DNA from: Sympetrum striolatum
Lineage: Eukaryota > Arthropoda > Insecta > Odonata > Libellulidae
Direction of reading: 5' to 3'
Assembly (NCBI GenBank): GCA_947579665.1
Contig: OX388350.1
Location: 38,783,393-38,847,392 of the forward strand
Length of the DNA stretch: 64,000 bases
In this document: positions 11,140-23,462 of the stretch, one piece after another
Position numbering within the stretch: the stretch's first letter is position 1
Layout of the letters: every line of letters starts with the position of its first letter
Translations under genes and position numbers: made by a program
The notes under the pieces: generated by a model
Told to the model about the DNA's origin: nothing
Database searches by the model: none
What the model saw: the letters and a program-made list of their open reading frames with translations, nothing else

Positions 11140-11745
11140 ATTTGTACAAGTTATAAACATAATTTATATAAAATACATCATTTATAAATAAACAATTCCC
11201 ATGGAATGATTACAAACATATAGTATATATTTGCCTAACAACTAAGTAATGAAATTTAGATATAATTTTAAACTATTTTTAATGGATTTTTCGTGGTTAA
11301 TGACAAACATTCTCGGCTACTGTAGCGGTCACAGGGTAGAAACCCACCGTACATCACCCTGTCAAGCAATCCCTTACTTTTCCAGAGGTTCCTAAATTTC
11401 TATTACACATTACACCCAATATTATATTGACAAATAGGAAAAGGTCACGCTTTTAACAACGAACATATATTAGATTTAACAATATCTTTTAACAAAATTC
11501 ATAAATATAACTTTATAATATAAATAAAAATAATTGAGCTGTCTTTCAAGAACATTCAGAAAAGTTACACTGCCTACAAAATCTTGATACACAGATGATT
11601 CGACTCGCTCTAAACTCGATTCGTAGTAGAGTTAAAAAACAGTCCGATGATGCAAATCGATTCGGCGACGCTTGACCACACAGACAATGAAAGCACCCGT
11701 ACTCTTCAATGCCATATGCCAACTATGACGCAAATGTTAGTGCTG
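11140..11745. other. AT-rich stretch, possible LINE UTR
   Basis: No frame of interest. The part up to about 11400 may be the 3' UTR of the adjacent minus-strand LINE tail. An unexplained GC-richer patch lies at 11310-11390. Confidence 0.35.
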
Positions 11746-11754
11746 TTTAAGTGG

Positions 11755-12170
11755 GAAGCGGGAAAACGTTCTCCCAACATGCAAAATGAGCCGTGCGGAG
11801 ATGGGAGAAAGCGGGAGAGGAGAAAGCCGCGTGGAAAGGGAGAGAGGACAGAGGAAAAGGGACCACAAAATGGTCGGGAGGAGAGATTTTTATCCGGGGA
11901 AGAGGAGTATGCCGAGCCGGGAGAGAAGAATGGAGGAGGCGGGGAAGGGTCGATGAGTGCCCACTCCAAAATGGTGACTGAAAAAAGAAATCAATGGAGT
12001 GAAGGAGAGGAGACGTCGAGGAAGAAGAGGAATCGAGATGGCGATAAAGAGAAGGAAGGGTGGCAGTGGAGAGTGTTTTGGGAGGCGTAATTGTTAAGGA
12101 TTAGAAAGGAGGATGAATAAGAAAATACGGGAGGGGATGGAGAAAGGATAATAATGCCTGAACGCGCAGA
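11755..12170. other. Purine-rich (+) island
   Basis: About 400 bases dominated by G and A on the + strand. A 147-codon + frame here is Glu/Lys/Arg/Gly-rich with no domain. Its overlap with equally open frames in the other phases shows that composition keeps stops out. Not called as a gene. Confidence 0.5.
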
Positions 12171-12179
12171 TTTATAGGC

Positions 12180-12725
12180 CTCGATGGTGTGTGTGTGTAC
12201 TCGAACGACCATGTATGCATATACTCGGGGTCGAGCCATTCTGCCGCCTGAGACGAGATGTCAAACGCAGTATTTCATTGCGAAAATCATGTATATCTTT
12301 CCTTATTACGTACATACATTAGTGTCCAACCCTTCGGCAGGTTCAAGTTATAGAAGTAATAGTATTATCTTTATAAAGTCGCGTCGATATCTGAGGTCAT
12401 TTTGCACCTTTTCACGAATGAAATTGATTTTACATCTAATTTGCTGCTTCAAACAATCTTCTAAACCTCACAAAACACTTGGTGTCAAAGAGATGCTAAA
12501 ATGAACCAATAATAATAAAATAAGATATTTAAAATACGTTAAAAGAATGGAATAGACAAATATTGATAAAAGACAGAATCAAATAAAATGTGAAAAGGTT
12601 TCCCTAACAATCTTGAAAAACGTCCTACATCTTTCGTATAAACTAGGACATTGTCCACGAAATTAGAATTATTGCAAAGGATTTCAAGGTGGCTAAGTTG
12701 ATAGGTTCAGGTGCCTCAATATTAT
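12180..12725. other. Nothing recognised
   Basis: Includes a short GT run near 12187-12197. A 106-codon frame (12184-12504) has no recognisable motif. Confidence 0.4.
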
Positions 12726-12729
12726 CTAA

Positions 12730-12901
12730 TCAGTGGCACTTTTTTATAGCTTGATAACTCACCCACCCTTAATGCCATCTAACATCTCTTAACTTCGTCT
12801 TCCCCTCAGTCTTGTCCGTTCCCTTCTACCCTCAATTACAATCTTTAGAAGTTACTTCACTTTCAATATATGAGCAGCCCAACTCCTCTATCGATTCCTC
12901 A
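12730..12901 (-). mobile_element. LINE ORF2 C-terminal remnant
   Basis: On the minus strand the frame reads SWAAHILKVK, stop, LLKIVIEGRRERTRLRGRR, stop, EMLDGIKGG. This is the same C-terminal signature as at 6747-6956: a W-x-x-HIL block, then VIEGR, then a basic GRR linker, then MLDxIK. At least three in-frame stops show it is dead. Its 5' side ends within about 10 bases of the TIR element at 12912. Confidence 0.7.
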
Positions 12902-12911
12902 TTACATCAAT

Positions 12912-13246
12912 TATAATAGTGTCGCATACCTTCGCGAAAATTTTCGCATCCCCTCCTTGGAGGGGCATACCCCCACACTCCTTGCCCGGTGTACTTTATG
13001 ATATGACCTTAACTTCCTCGTAGCTGCCAGCTTTCGCTAATCGTACTCTTGTTTCTCTTAAAAATATACCATACGCAAACCTAGGGATTTTGCAAATTGA
13101 GAGAATTTGGCAACATTGCTATGCATAGAGGAGACTCACTGCATAGGGGAAGATACCAAAGGTGAAGGTATTCGGAGGTGGGGTAGGTAGTCAATGCTCC
13201 GCCCACTGGTGCCGAAAAAGGCTCTTTACTACGCGTTACTATTATA
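12912..13246. mobile_element. TIR element, family B, copy 1
   Basis: About 335 bp. The right TIR, AGGCTCTTTACTACGCG then TTACTATTATA (13219-13246), pairs with the well-kept left TIR of copy 2 at 32364 (CTATTATAGTTCCGCGTAG). Its own left TIR (TATAATAGTGTCGC) is decayed. The interior shares long blocks with copy 2: AATCCCCTCCT-GGAGGG, TTCCTCGT-GCTGCCAGCT, TACCAAAGGTG, and GGTATTCGGAGGTGGGGTAG. There is no coding capacity, so it is a MITE of undetermined superfamily. Confidence 0.75.
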
Positions 13247-13249
13247 AAA

Positions 13250-15600
13250 CCCTCTCTCCTCTACCCTTTTCTAGAACATCGGTGTTTCTTTTGTATTTGT
13301 ATTGACTATTATTCCACGAGTTTTGACAATAAAAGAAGAGGTAATTAGAATAAGTTTAAATTACAATATTTATAGCAGCATAAAACAGCAAAATATCCCA
13401 ATCTTGCTCAAAAAACAGAACATCCGAGACGGTGAGACACTGAACTCAAAGGACAACTAGAACTCATCCTCCCGATATTCCCGTTTCCGAATAATGAGTG
13501 ACGACGTACCCTTTCGAGAGATGTATGCATAGGGAACTGCGATTCGTTAATTAATTCCGGATTCGAATCTGCAAAATTGAGTCAATCGGAATTTTAATGG
13601 AATCGAATTTTAAGAGGATAATTCATTCTTCTGTTATAACACCGAGATAATTACTGGTATGTATGCTCTTCGCGTAATACCCATGGAAATTCAATTGATC
13701 AATTATCCCTTGTTACCAAGGTTTGCAGAAAAGCGCAACATGGTTTTTCCCCTTAATAGAAAGTTTGATTACCCCAATGAGATATCAGAGCTATTTTTGG
13801 TATGATAGTCGGGACGGATAGTTTCTATTTATCCGGATAGCATAAGGTGAGCAAAAGTAACACTAACTCAGAATACTTCAAACTAGGTGGCATGGAAAGG
13901 ATGTACAGTCAATAACAAAAAGCGAACTGACGCTACTTCTGTCCCCTGGTTCTTATGCAGCCGTTGATACAGAAGTCTTCAATTTTTCAACACCGTAAAT
14001 TGCCAACTACTGCACATCTACGTTCCTTTTGTGGTCTCGAAGAAGCGGATGACAACGTTTTTCGGTAGATATAGTTGGGAACGTTTAATACTTATAAGTA
14101 GCGGCGGATGTATGTTAAATAAGCAATATTTTTATATTCATCATCAGTAAACGCAAAATGCATTTCATTGATACAATTTCCATGCGCATTGGACGTATAT
14201 TAGTTAAAGTAGATTCCGTTTTTTTAAGGGCGAAACTGAAATGAACATGTTTCTCGCACATCCAACCTACGAACTTATGTAAGCAAAAGGCAGTGAATAG
14301 AAAGGTCATATAATGTATATCCCACGATACGAAAATAAATGTAACGTATTGTATTAAGTAAAAGACAATTTCTTGTGATTATTTGAAACTGAAAAAATGT
14401 GCAAGCCCTCAATCTAAGGGTAAACAAACTGAAGAATTTTTGCACTCAAATAGAACAAATTCATTAAGGTTATGATCTACGGCATCCTGTAAAATGTTAT
14501 ATTGAAACCTAAGTAATGTATTTAATCTTACGAGATACGTTTTGTAAATATTCTTGTAAAGAGTTTCAGATCGCACTTTCGTAGGTATATACCACTAATT
14601 TGCCATTATACAACGAGCAACTACTTTAAAATATTACAAATAGTAGCATTTCTAAAAAATTCAAATGATGCATAAATACATAAACATTAACAATAAAAAT
14701 AAACATCGGAAAACTCATACACGCAGTAAACAAAAAAGGTTATGTGTGGGGTCAGTACCATGGGTTAACGGTAAACTGAAAATATACCCATAAATTAACA
14801 AGTAATTCATGCATACTGATAGCTTTCGCAATACGTATCGTAAACCCAAAATAAAAACGTAAATAAGGTATTGTTATTATTTTTATTTTCCATTAACCTA
14901 AAAACCATTTCAATAATCCGGGTTACTATAATTTTCAATTTAATCCATGACCCTTACATTCATATACGATACATCCACTAGTATTATGAAGTTAAATTCT
15001 AGTCGTTGAAAATCGTGAAAAAATGTAAAGTAACAAGCCCGTGTATCCAAATTTCTTGTGGAGAAGCCCATTTTGGATTTTATCAGTAACGATAACACAA
15101 CAATTCTTCGTAAAATGATCAAATAAAAAATACACTTACTTTTCGATGAGTCTTCGCCTACAATTCCTCGTAGGAAGAGCCATCTTCGTCGCACTGCACC
15201 TGACCTCGGCGAATTAAAAATCCATCGATGACTCCTCTACCTTGGATATTATCAAGAACCTTGCCACTTTCCTTTTCGCTACCTGAAAGTGAAAGTAAAT
15301 TAGGTCACCTTGAGAAAGTATTTATTTTATAAGCACTGAACCAAATATCCTTCACGCATTCACGGGGACCCAAATTATCAAGTTTACTTTCTCTTCCGCG
15401 GAAAATTAAACTGTAAATTCACGAAAGATGTCATACACTAAGAGATAATTTGTTTTTCACAAAGAAAATCCTAAAAAGTAAGAAACTGCACCAAAGAACC
15501 TGGAGTCTAAAGCTGATTAAATTTTTTAGCCATTGTTGAATTATCTTAAACGTGCGAATTCCATAAGATTGTTTGAAAGCAACAGTTGAATTTATTAATA
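13250..15600. other. Long stretch with nothing recognised
   Basis: AT-rich DNA without a LINE tail, tRNA-like box, palindrome or convincing frame. A few short open frames (62-84 codons) show no motif. Confidence 0.4.
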
Positions 15601-15612
15601 GGCAGAAAAATG

Positions 15613-15665
15613 ATCACGTGAAAAGAATGAGGTAATATTTTATCACGTGAGAAGAGGCAATATTT
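15613..15665. repeat. Short direct repeat with two CACGTG sites
   Basis: ATCACGTGAAAAGAATGAGG is followed by a close second copy after TAATATTTT. Each carries a palindromic CACGTG (15615-15620 and 15644-15649). This could be an E-box pair or a chance slippage product; no flanking gene supports a regulatory role. Confidence 0.4.
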
Positions 15666-15669
15666 TAAG

Positions 15670-18600
15670 GCTTTGTTTGCTTCTGAGAGTGTATTTTCTT
15701 TAAATGATTTGCCTCACAAATTACGGCAGGATATTTTCTTTAGTTCCATAACTTTCTTAGATATGGATTCCCACAGTAAAATCAACAAGAATAGTAGTAT
15801 AAAAAGACTTTTGAGAGATCTTGGGATCATTTTCACCAAAGCTAACGCATTACCCCGCGTCTCTATGGCCAAATCGCATCACAAATTCTTTTTCCACCCT
15901 GCCAGAGAAATTCTCCGTGAAATTTCTAATGGAAGTTGACATAGTTAAGTAACAAATAAAACAACTTCGTTCACTTTTACTGACTTTTCGATAATTTCTG
16001 GAAACCTGATACTATTTCATCTATAGATTTCACACTCATCTCCGCCAAGTATATCGCTGGGAATCACGCATGGAATCTTCATATAATGTACTGCCTTTGG
16101 GAGGTTTTTGGGGGTTTTCCTCTCAACTGGGGTGAATACCAGGCAGGGTAATGTATTTTCTTCCCCTATGAAAAGATGACTACCACCTGGTCTAGAGCCT
16201 ACTTGTAGTCCTTATAATTAAATGAATAATGACACTCTTAACTGGATGAGGAAGACGACTCAATACTAGGATTTACAACTTCCTAAACACACAACTCTTG
16301 AACGGAATATTAGAGCACACGTGGTTTGACGAAAAAGGGGTTAAGTTCTAAACACATTGGTATACACATCCACCTAGGTGAATGAAATCTCCATTTCGTC
16401 ATCATAAGCTCGAAAAAAGAGATTCCAGAAATCCAACTCCTTAATGAAGAGATTCTCCTGCTCATTATTAGAAATAAATGCGCAATAGGATAAATTATTA
16501 CTTCTATGGAAGAACACTATGGCATTCTCTACGCTTTCATTTACTGAATTACGCGATCGCATTTCTCCATCCGCTCACTGCTTTCCTTCTGAACTTCAAC
16601 AATTATTTCACACAGAGTAACAGAAATGGATAACTAAATTTCATACTTTCTGCGACAACCATAAACAATATGCTAAATAGATTAATGTGAAGTAAAAGTT
16701 TTTTCTGCAAATATACAATACTCATGAACTATTTGCATATAAGGAGCTAAGATTAAAGGCCGAAATAATAACTGGATGGTTTAAATAGTATAGAAACAGT
16801 CACTATTGTACTATCTTTCTCGTTTAAAGCACTCTCTTTAGTTGTCACTCCTGTTTTACTTATAGCTTGATCCAAAATCAAAGTTAAAAAAATTATTGGT
16901 TAGTTTCCTGGAAACCTAATATTTTAGAAAGATCATGCTGCTTCCATGGGCTCTTGAAGGGATCAAGGGCAATGAGTTCATCGAATTCTCATGAATCATT
17001 CCTAAGCGAATCTGCAGCGATACGTACACTCCATTTAACTTCTAGATTGCTTGCATAAGTAGCAGATGAGGAATGGGAATTCTCCACCGTCTGAATACAT
17101 TAATATGGAAAAAGATTTGGCAGACGGATCGATTGCTGAATTATCATATATTGGGTCTTAATTTAGGGCAAGACTGCGTCTATGACATTCTTATCTTCCA
17201 CATAATGTATTTCTTGAGTAAATATCACATATATAGTGTAAGAGTTATGAGAAAATATAGAGAATGATGAGAAAGAATCACAAAAGCTTGAGAAAAATTA
17301 AGATCAAATCGACGAGTGTGGGTAAAATTTAATAATTCTTCGTCATTCGTTATTTATGGCATAATACAGCATCCCCATCATCGTAATTTCATTTCTTCGC
17401 CCTTATTTACAGGAAAAATGAGTTATTCCACAGAGATAAATTGACAGTGGAAATTATAAAAGAATGAAAAATTTGAAATCTGAGTTATACAAATTTTGGA
17501 GTTGGTGATATAGGTTTTGAAATATATTTGAAACTTTAATCTGTTGTTCCGGCATAGGATTACTTATTTTTCTTCACTAAACACTTCGAGGTATTTCTTT
17601 ATTGACTAACTACATTATCTGAAACTTAGAGTATAAGAAACAATAAGTAAAATACACCTAATTAAATGAAAAATTAAAAAATTAGGATAATGATTCACAT
17701 ATATTAGCATTACCTTAATGCAAGTTTATTTACAGATAAAACTTCGTATCCTATATATCCAAGAGAATAATAAAATTACCATGTAAAAAGAAAAGTATTC
17801 CTTTAAACAACAGTATCTACGAGTTAGGGTTTGATAAGTAATAACCTAATTACGCACCATTAGATGGAAACGCAATAAATTATAATATACAGAAACTTAG
17901 CACATATTAGCACAACCATTTACTTATTTCAGTGTATTTCAGTGTATAGTTGGTGAAATTTCCTACTCTACAAATCAACAACTACACAGAAAACTATCCG
18001 GGGAATGTGGCAGAGGTTACATTGTTACCAATCTCCCTACTTAGCTCTGAACTATGTTCTTTTCTCCAATACTCTGCGAACAAAAACGATCAGAAGTTAT
18101 CCGTCTTAAATCTTTATTTCCTTGTTGCTATTCAATTTTTCGAGGGATTCGTGCTCGTTGCTAACTGGAATCACACTCATCAACTTCGCCGATGAGTTTT
18201 GCGCTGATAAATTTTCGGAAAGCTTCCGTCGGTAATCTGATCCCCTCACCTGGAACGAATCTCACCCGAGAGACTTAATCACAGCCGAGAATCTACTGTC
18301 GAACCTGAAATATCCGCTAACGAACAGAACTGCTCCAATTCGGATCATCTCTGAATTGGAGACCAATCCTACTCCGTGTGGATCCCAAATGGCGCGACAA
18401 TATTGCAGAAGAGGTGGAATGAGATAAAAATAAGCTTTTTCCTAGATTCTCGATGGATATCCCAACAGAGTTCTACTAGTTGGTCGCTGCATTTCATTCC
18501 CCTTCACATTTCACTTCGAATGTGCTCTTTGAAAGAAAAATATCAACTGTGACTCCTAAGTCTGGTCATAATGGCACATGAACTCAAAAGAATATTCAGA

Positions 18601-19735
18601 AATTTGGTATGGTACACGAATATAGTTTGTCAAACGAGTGAAAGACATTTAAATGCACTTTGTTATTAAATTATATATCATTTGCCATTCTTTTGTTTAA
18701 CAACTAAAATATCTTTTCAATTTTAGTTAAAATTACTTTTAGCTTGTTTCCTTTATTTTAGTTTACTTTAGTTTTATCTGTTTTGCTTTTTCCATTTTTT
18801 ATATTCGTGTATCGTCAGTGTTAATATATATATGTATCAATATTCCAATACACACAACAGCCAACAGGAACGAAATGTGATCGCCAACAACCACTAACGG
18901 ATAGAAGAAGAATATAGTTTACGGACGTTTTTCGCTTATTTTTAGTAAATCAGCGGATAAATCAAATCAATTTAATAAGATTCGTTCACGATTTTTAACA
19001 GGTTCAAATTGCCAATACGATAAAACTCAAAATAAAAAAATTTACTACTTCTGTTTATGATTAAACTCAATATCATTGAAATGTATGAACACGATATAAT
19101 ATATATATTTCCTTAATCCATCCATTTGGAGTCGGATATTTTTCCAACGTTTGTTCGCCGAGCCTCATTTTCTTCAAAAGACCAGGAAGAAAAAAGATCG
19201 TCTGAGATTCTATTAGATATGGTACAAATTTTGTACTCCTGACGCTAGTATATAAATAAGCATCTTAATTCGTCCTTCGCAGCTATCAATCGATAGTTTG
19301 CTTCTACGCAACAGCGCCATCTTTACGCCATAGTTCCAAACACAATGGATAGGTTACATTTTCGATAGAAATGTGCAGGAAATATTTTCTTTGCTTTTAA
19401 CATAAGAGTTGCCAGTAACAGCAAAGCAATAATAGTTGCCAAGATCCATAATTTTACAACCATTCGAATGTTTACCGTATTTTATTATTACACGAATACG
19501 TTGAATTTTGAAATGTTATTTGTTTACATATATTCAATTCTACTTTAAGTTACGGATTACGTACATCGAGCGGGAATATTAAGTTTGGAAAGTTTCATTG
19601 CGAAAAAGAAAAATGACGCAATTGCTGTCAAGGTATTCATCGTACAAATTATAAATGGCATGTGCCTTAGTTGCAAATATCGTCACCGTAAACACATAAG
19701 ACTTTGCTTGATTCTGGGTAAGTAAAAACGTAGAT
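15670..19735. other. Long stretch with nothing recognised
   Basis: About 4 kb with no supportable gene, transposon end or repeat. An 88-codon + frame at 15673-15939 has no known motif and no upstream or downstream gene features. The sequence near 16100-16190 is GC-richer and may be an old repeat. Confidence 0.4.
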
Positions 19736-19740
19736 GAATA

Positions 19741-19800
19741 TGATAATAAAACGACTTTATATAAAGACGAGATTGAGATTTATTTTTCTTTTCTGACATC
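19741..19800 (-). mobile_element. LINE 3' end, AATAAAG-tail family, truncated
   Basis: On the minus strand, TCTCAATCTCGTC is followed by TATATAAAGTCGTTTTATTA. This is the 3' terminus seen in better form at 63211-63272. Very short copy with no coding sequence. Confidence 0.5.
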
Positions 19801-19952
19801 TAGTCTTAAGTCACTGATTTTTTTAAAGACCGAGCTGTAAGAAATTTTAGGAATGTTTGTTGGAACTATTGGATATTAAATAAAAGCAGAAGCTAAAATA
19901 GAGACATTTTTACATTTCTGAGCTTACAAATAATTGCTACCAATATAATTAT

Positions 19953-20012
19953 AACAATAATAAAACGACTTTATTCCAGGACGAAATTGAGACTTTTAAC
20001 CCTCTTAAATTT
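19953..20012 (-). mobile_element. LINE 3' end, AATAAAG-tail family, truncated
   Basis: The minus strand reads AGTCTCAATTTCGTCCTGG, then AATAAAGTCGTTTTATTATT. Second short copy about 210 bp from the previous one. Both are followed by a GTCACTGA-like word, so they may be one tandemly duplicated insertion. Confidence 0.55.
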
Positions 20013-20249
20013 TACCTGTAATAGTCACTGAAGATGGGTATTAGGAATTAGACCAAAAGAAAAGCAAGGGACATACTGTTAATGCTTACAAAAAAGAATT
20101 AAGTCTGCACATAGAAAAAAGAAAAATCACTGCACGAAAACACCCACCAGAAGAGGGATAAGAAAACCTGCTGACAGTTACAACTAAAATTTAAAGTCTA
20201 AAGTAAACCCTATTGCTACTCAAGAGGAACGAAAACAAATCTACCGCCT

Positions 20250-20330
20250 TGATTTTAAATAACGTTGCCACCTGGCCAGAAGGGCAAATTACAATGTAAA
20301 CTTAAGTAAATAAATAAATTAATTAATAAC
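20250..20330 (+). mobile_element. LINE 3' end, (TAA)n-tailed family
   Basis: GTTGCCACCTGGCCAGAAGG, then GTAAACTTAAGTAAATAAATAAATT. Same terminus as 10859-10925 but on the opposite strand. The sequence from about 20030 may be its 3' UTR; no coding sequence was recognised. Confidence 0.65.
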
Positions 20331-20439
20331 TGGGTTTTTTGCCATGCGTCAATTTCACCACTTTTCCATTAAAAATATTTTTATGGTTTACGATTACTTT
20401 TGGAATGAACCATCATTACGGGAGGCTAAAAATCTGACC

Positions 20440-20830
20440 CGGAAGGTTATAAAAAAATTAATTATTGGATACTTATATAGGTTACACGGAAGATCTGCCT
20501 CAGCGATTGTATGGAACCGAAATCCCTAAAAGAGGAAAGAGAGAAAGAAAGATTAGTCAGGATTTCCAACCGCTTTCAGAGTTGATTTTAAAGGGAGCAT
20601 CCGATATTTTTCGGGAGAGCCCGGATTCCCTTCTATTTTCCGACGAATTATTGCCCGAATCGATGAAATGATTAGGAAGATGCGTGGAGAGATGAGGGTC
20701 TGAAAAAGTTGTGATGCGAGAAATACGGGGGCGACTGTTATCCAGATTCCTATAGATTTCAAATATTTTCGGATTGCTGCGGAAACATCCGACCATTTTG
20801 GAAAGATAGCTGTTGCATTGTATGCGTGTA
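20440..20830. other. GC-richer island, non-coding
   Basis: Mixed GC/CpG content. Overlapping 61-79-codon frames lie on both strands with no recognised domain. One of the recurrent islands. Confidence 0.35.
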
Positions 20831-21184
20831 TTACATTTTCGATCGATCTTAAATCGCTTGATCGACGATTATAATTGAATCTGATCTGATCTACTGAAAG
20901 ACTCGACCGATAACTTTATCCGTAACAACCTTCCTTTATCAACCCGTATATTGCTCGCTTCGACACTCATTTTTCCGTATTTTATTATTGTTCTCTAGTT
21001 TAGTATGATCTCACAAGTGAAAAATAACTTAAACTTCTACGGCTTCTGAATTCTTGCGTTAGATTCGTTTTTAAACCTTCGTATATATGATAATGTTTCT
21101 AAATTTCGATGGCAACTGCCGTTGCTTTTCCCAATCAGAAGAAGGAAGTGCGTGCTCGGATCTTTTCTTTTCTCTGTGTTCAAA

Positions 21185-21403
21185 AATTCTGAGCCGAGCT
21201 ATATTTCTGCCCTCTTCACTCGCCAGTGACAGCTTTCTATCAATACCAGATTAACTCGAAGTGGACAGGAACAAATTACATATCCTACTCCTCGATCAAA
21301 CATTTTCTTTGATTCATTTAAGATTGAAGGCTCTAAATTCTGGAACTCTTTACCTGATTCTATAAAGTATTCCAGCTCGGTGAGAGTTTTAAATTTAAAA
21401 TAA
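21185..21403 (+). mobile_element. LINE ORF2 C-terminal end with stop codon
   Basis: From 21242 the frame reads NTRLTRSGQEQ, then PTPRSN, then SKFWNSLPDSIKYSSSV, and ends at a TAA at 21401-21403. This is the classic tail of CR1/Jockey-type LINE reverse transcriptases: N-x-R-x-TRSG, PR, then GxKxWNSLPxxI, then the last FKxxL-like helix. The preceding ~55 bases continue the domain with one stop. Only the final 54 codons are intact. Confidence 0.85.
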
Positions 21404-21409
21404 CTCAAC

Positions 21410-22030
21410 TATCTATTTTTTTTCCTTCGATGTTTGCCCATTTTATAGTATCGTATTTCGTGATTTAATGAATATTTTCTGTTATTTTATGAGGACAAAT
21501 TTTAATGAACAAAAACCTAATGGGTGTAGTATCTTCACTTATATTTTATGACGGAAAATTCATTGTTCTACTATACTCTACATCATGGGTGCGTTAATTT
21601 ATTTCTTAGCTGGCATCATAAAAACTCATTTCCTTAATGCTGCTTTAATAGTTAGTATTTAAATTACTTTTACAAGGGACGGCCCGTAAATTCCTTTATC
21701 TTGATTTTGGGTGCACAGATGTTTGGTGCTACTGGTCTTTAGCTTTTGTTTTCGATGTTAATTTGCTTGAACTCGAAATTAGCTTCTGCCCCAAGGCAAT
21801 AAGCTTACAATTTCACTGTAATTAGAGGAATCTTGGCATGCAATCCATTCCATACCCCAAAAGGCGGTTCTCAGGGCACCTGTAGATCCATCTATAGTAA
21901 TTTTCAATAAATCATTTTCGATGATCGATGCGACTTTCCAGAAGCTAACTCAAAAACCAAAGACACCACATATGAAGGAAATGAATTCCTATCATTACCG
22001 GCCTTAACGATAAAGCACATCATAGAACCA
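21410..22030. other. Nothing recognised
   Basis: The first ~80 bases are probably the 3' UTR of the LINE ending at 21403. The rest shows no feature. Confidence 0.4.
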
Positions 22031-22034
22031 CACA

Positions 22035-22362
22035 CTCGCCACTTATCGTATCACGGAGATAGAAAAGGCACGGCGTGGGAAGGAGGAGAAAGGAATAAAA
22101 AGATCTTTTACGACTGGTGGTAAAACTATATCTGGAGAGAGATAGAGGCGTTGGAGGGTCTCGACAGATGGAGATGGCGGGAAGATTAGGGGAGAGAGAC
22201 AATGGAGATGCCTTTAAGACGAAGGGCGGAGAGAGACCGCGAAGAGAGAAACAAAGAAAGAATGAAGTGATTAGTGAGGGGATATCAGAGGAACGTAAAC
22301 AGAGGGGCATGACGGGAATAATCCGACGATATAGACGCCGGCTGATGGAGGACATGATGGGG
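22035..22362. other. Purine-rich (+) island
   Basis: G+A-dominated + strand. A 143-codon minus frame and an 82-codon plus frame overlap here, and both are composition artefacts. It ends immediately before repeat module X. Confidence 0.5.
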
Positions 22363-22365
22363 TAG

Positions 22366-22515
22366 CGTTTTATGGCAAGGGAGACTAAATATTTCGCACT
22401 CTGTCTTCCTTTAAGGAGAGTAGGAGTCGTGGTTGGGAGGGGATATGCCAAGGCGATAAAAGGGAGGATATATAATAGCTCCGACTTCCTGTTGATATTG
22501 CTTTTTTCCCTGAAT
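22366..22515. repeat. Repeat module X, copy 1
   Basis: GCGTTTTATGGCA...GGGAGACTAAATATTTCGCA and, later, GATATGCCAAGGCGATAAAA and TAGCTCCGACTTC recur in order at 24253-24405. About 150 bp at roughly 80 percent identity by eye. No coding capacity. Confidence 0.8.
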
Positions 22516-22554
22516 GCATCGTAATGAATACATAAAAGTATATATCATTATTTC

Positions 22555-22597
22555 TTACGATAACATGTACGTTGTAAGATTTTGTTTGTAATAAGGT
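22555..22597. repeat. Direct repeat flanking LINE fragment, left copy
   Basis: CTTACGATAACATGTACGTTG, then TAAGATTTTGTTTG. A close copy is found at 23421-23462. The two copies bracket the LINE remnant. Confidence 0.55.
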
Positions 22598-22893
22598 AAA
22601 CTGATAAGAACTTATAGATAAAATAAAAATTTCGTTAAACCATGCATATCCATAGAGACGCAATGGTCTAGCTGCCAAAGAGTAAGTAAGGTGAATATAC
22701 CATTAATAATAAAAACTATATTGTGCTTTGGGAAAGTCCCGTAAGAGCAGAAAAAAATAATACAAAAATTATCTGCTCACATAAGATAAAAATTCAAATT
22801 ATAGACATAAGGTAATAATACAAAATACAAACTTCTAATATAAAGATTACACAAAAAAAACATAAAAAATAAGCCAGTATTATGGTTTTAGAG

Positions 22894-23320
22894 TCATTCC
22901 GTGGCAACAATAAGGTAATCAAACAATTTTTCATTAAAAGATTGTGCAGAAGAGGAAATTTTAGCATGTACGGGCAAGTTGTTCCAGAAATTAGATGTAG
23001 TAATTAATAAGGATTTTAAGTATTAGTCCGAGGGATAGAACATAAAAGATAGTTAGGGCCGGAACGGGAAGTTTTACAAGAAACAGAATATTCGGAAGAA
23101 CACATATCATGGATGTACTGTGGTTGAAGTTCGTGAAAAACTGTAAACAAAAATAAACCAAGCATGTATTTTCTTCTGGTATTAACCACTTTAACTGACG
23201 GCGGTAACTGGAGATATGAACATCTTTCCGAAGGTCAAAAATGAATCGGATGCAGTTATTAAGAAGGCGGAGTAATATATCGTTCCTGACACCATATCCG
23301 GAGAAATGGAATGTATTCAT
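22894..23320 (-). mobile_element. LINE ORF2 C-terminal remnant, about 140 codons
   Basis: The frame from 23320 to 22991 contains LLNNCIRFIFDLRKDVHISS, then YRRQLKWL and later LPNILF. These match the post-RT region (Q-x-x-NxCIRFIFxLR, Y-R-x-x-LxWL) of CR1/L2/Jockey-type LINEs. A frame change follows, and the text continues as TSNFWNNLPVHAKISSAQSF to a stop at 22894-22896, the usual C-terminal W-N-LP motif. One frameshift, and the RT palm is missing. Clearly a 5'-truncated pseudogene copy. Confidence 0.85.
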
Positions 23321-23420
23321 TTGTCATTTGGCTACAGATATTATGACGCAGGATATTACCGACATAAGCTAATACACCCTTCGTATCAAAGAAAAATAAG
23401 ACTTGAGCGTAAATTCATAC

Positions 23421-23462
23421 TTACAATAACATTCATGTTGTAAGGTTTTGTTTGGCATAAGT
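23421..23462. repeat. Direct repeat flanking LINE fragment, right copy
   Basis: CTTACAATAACATTCATGTTG, then TAAGGTTTTGTTTGG. Partner of 22555-22597. At about 40 bp and 80 percent identity it is longer than a usual LINE target duplication. Confidence 0.5.

Noticed and set aside
11647..12090. 147-codon + frame as a gene
   Set aside because: It lies in a purine-rich tract. Other phases are equally open, and the product is Glu/Lys/Arg/Gly low-complexity with no domain.
22020..22451. 143-codon minus frame as a gene
   Set aside because: Purine-island artefact that runs into repeat module X; an opposing + frame is also open.
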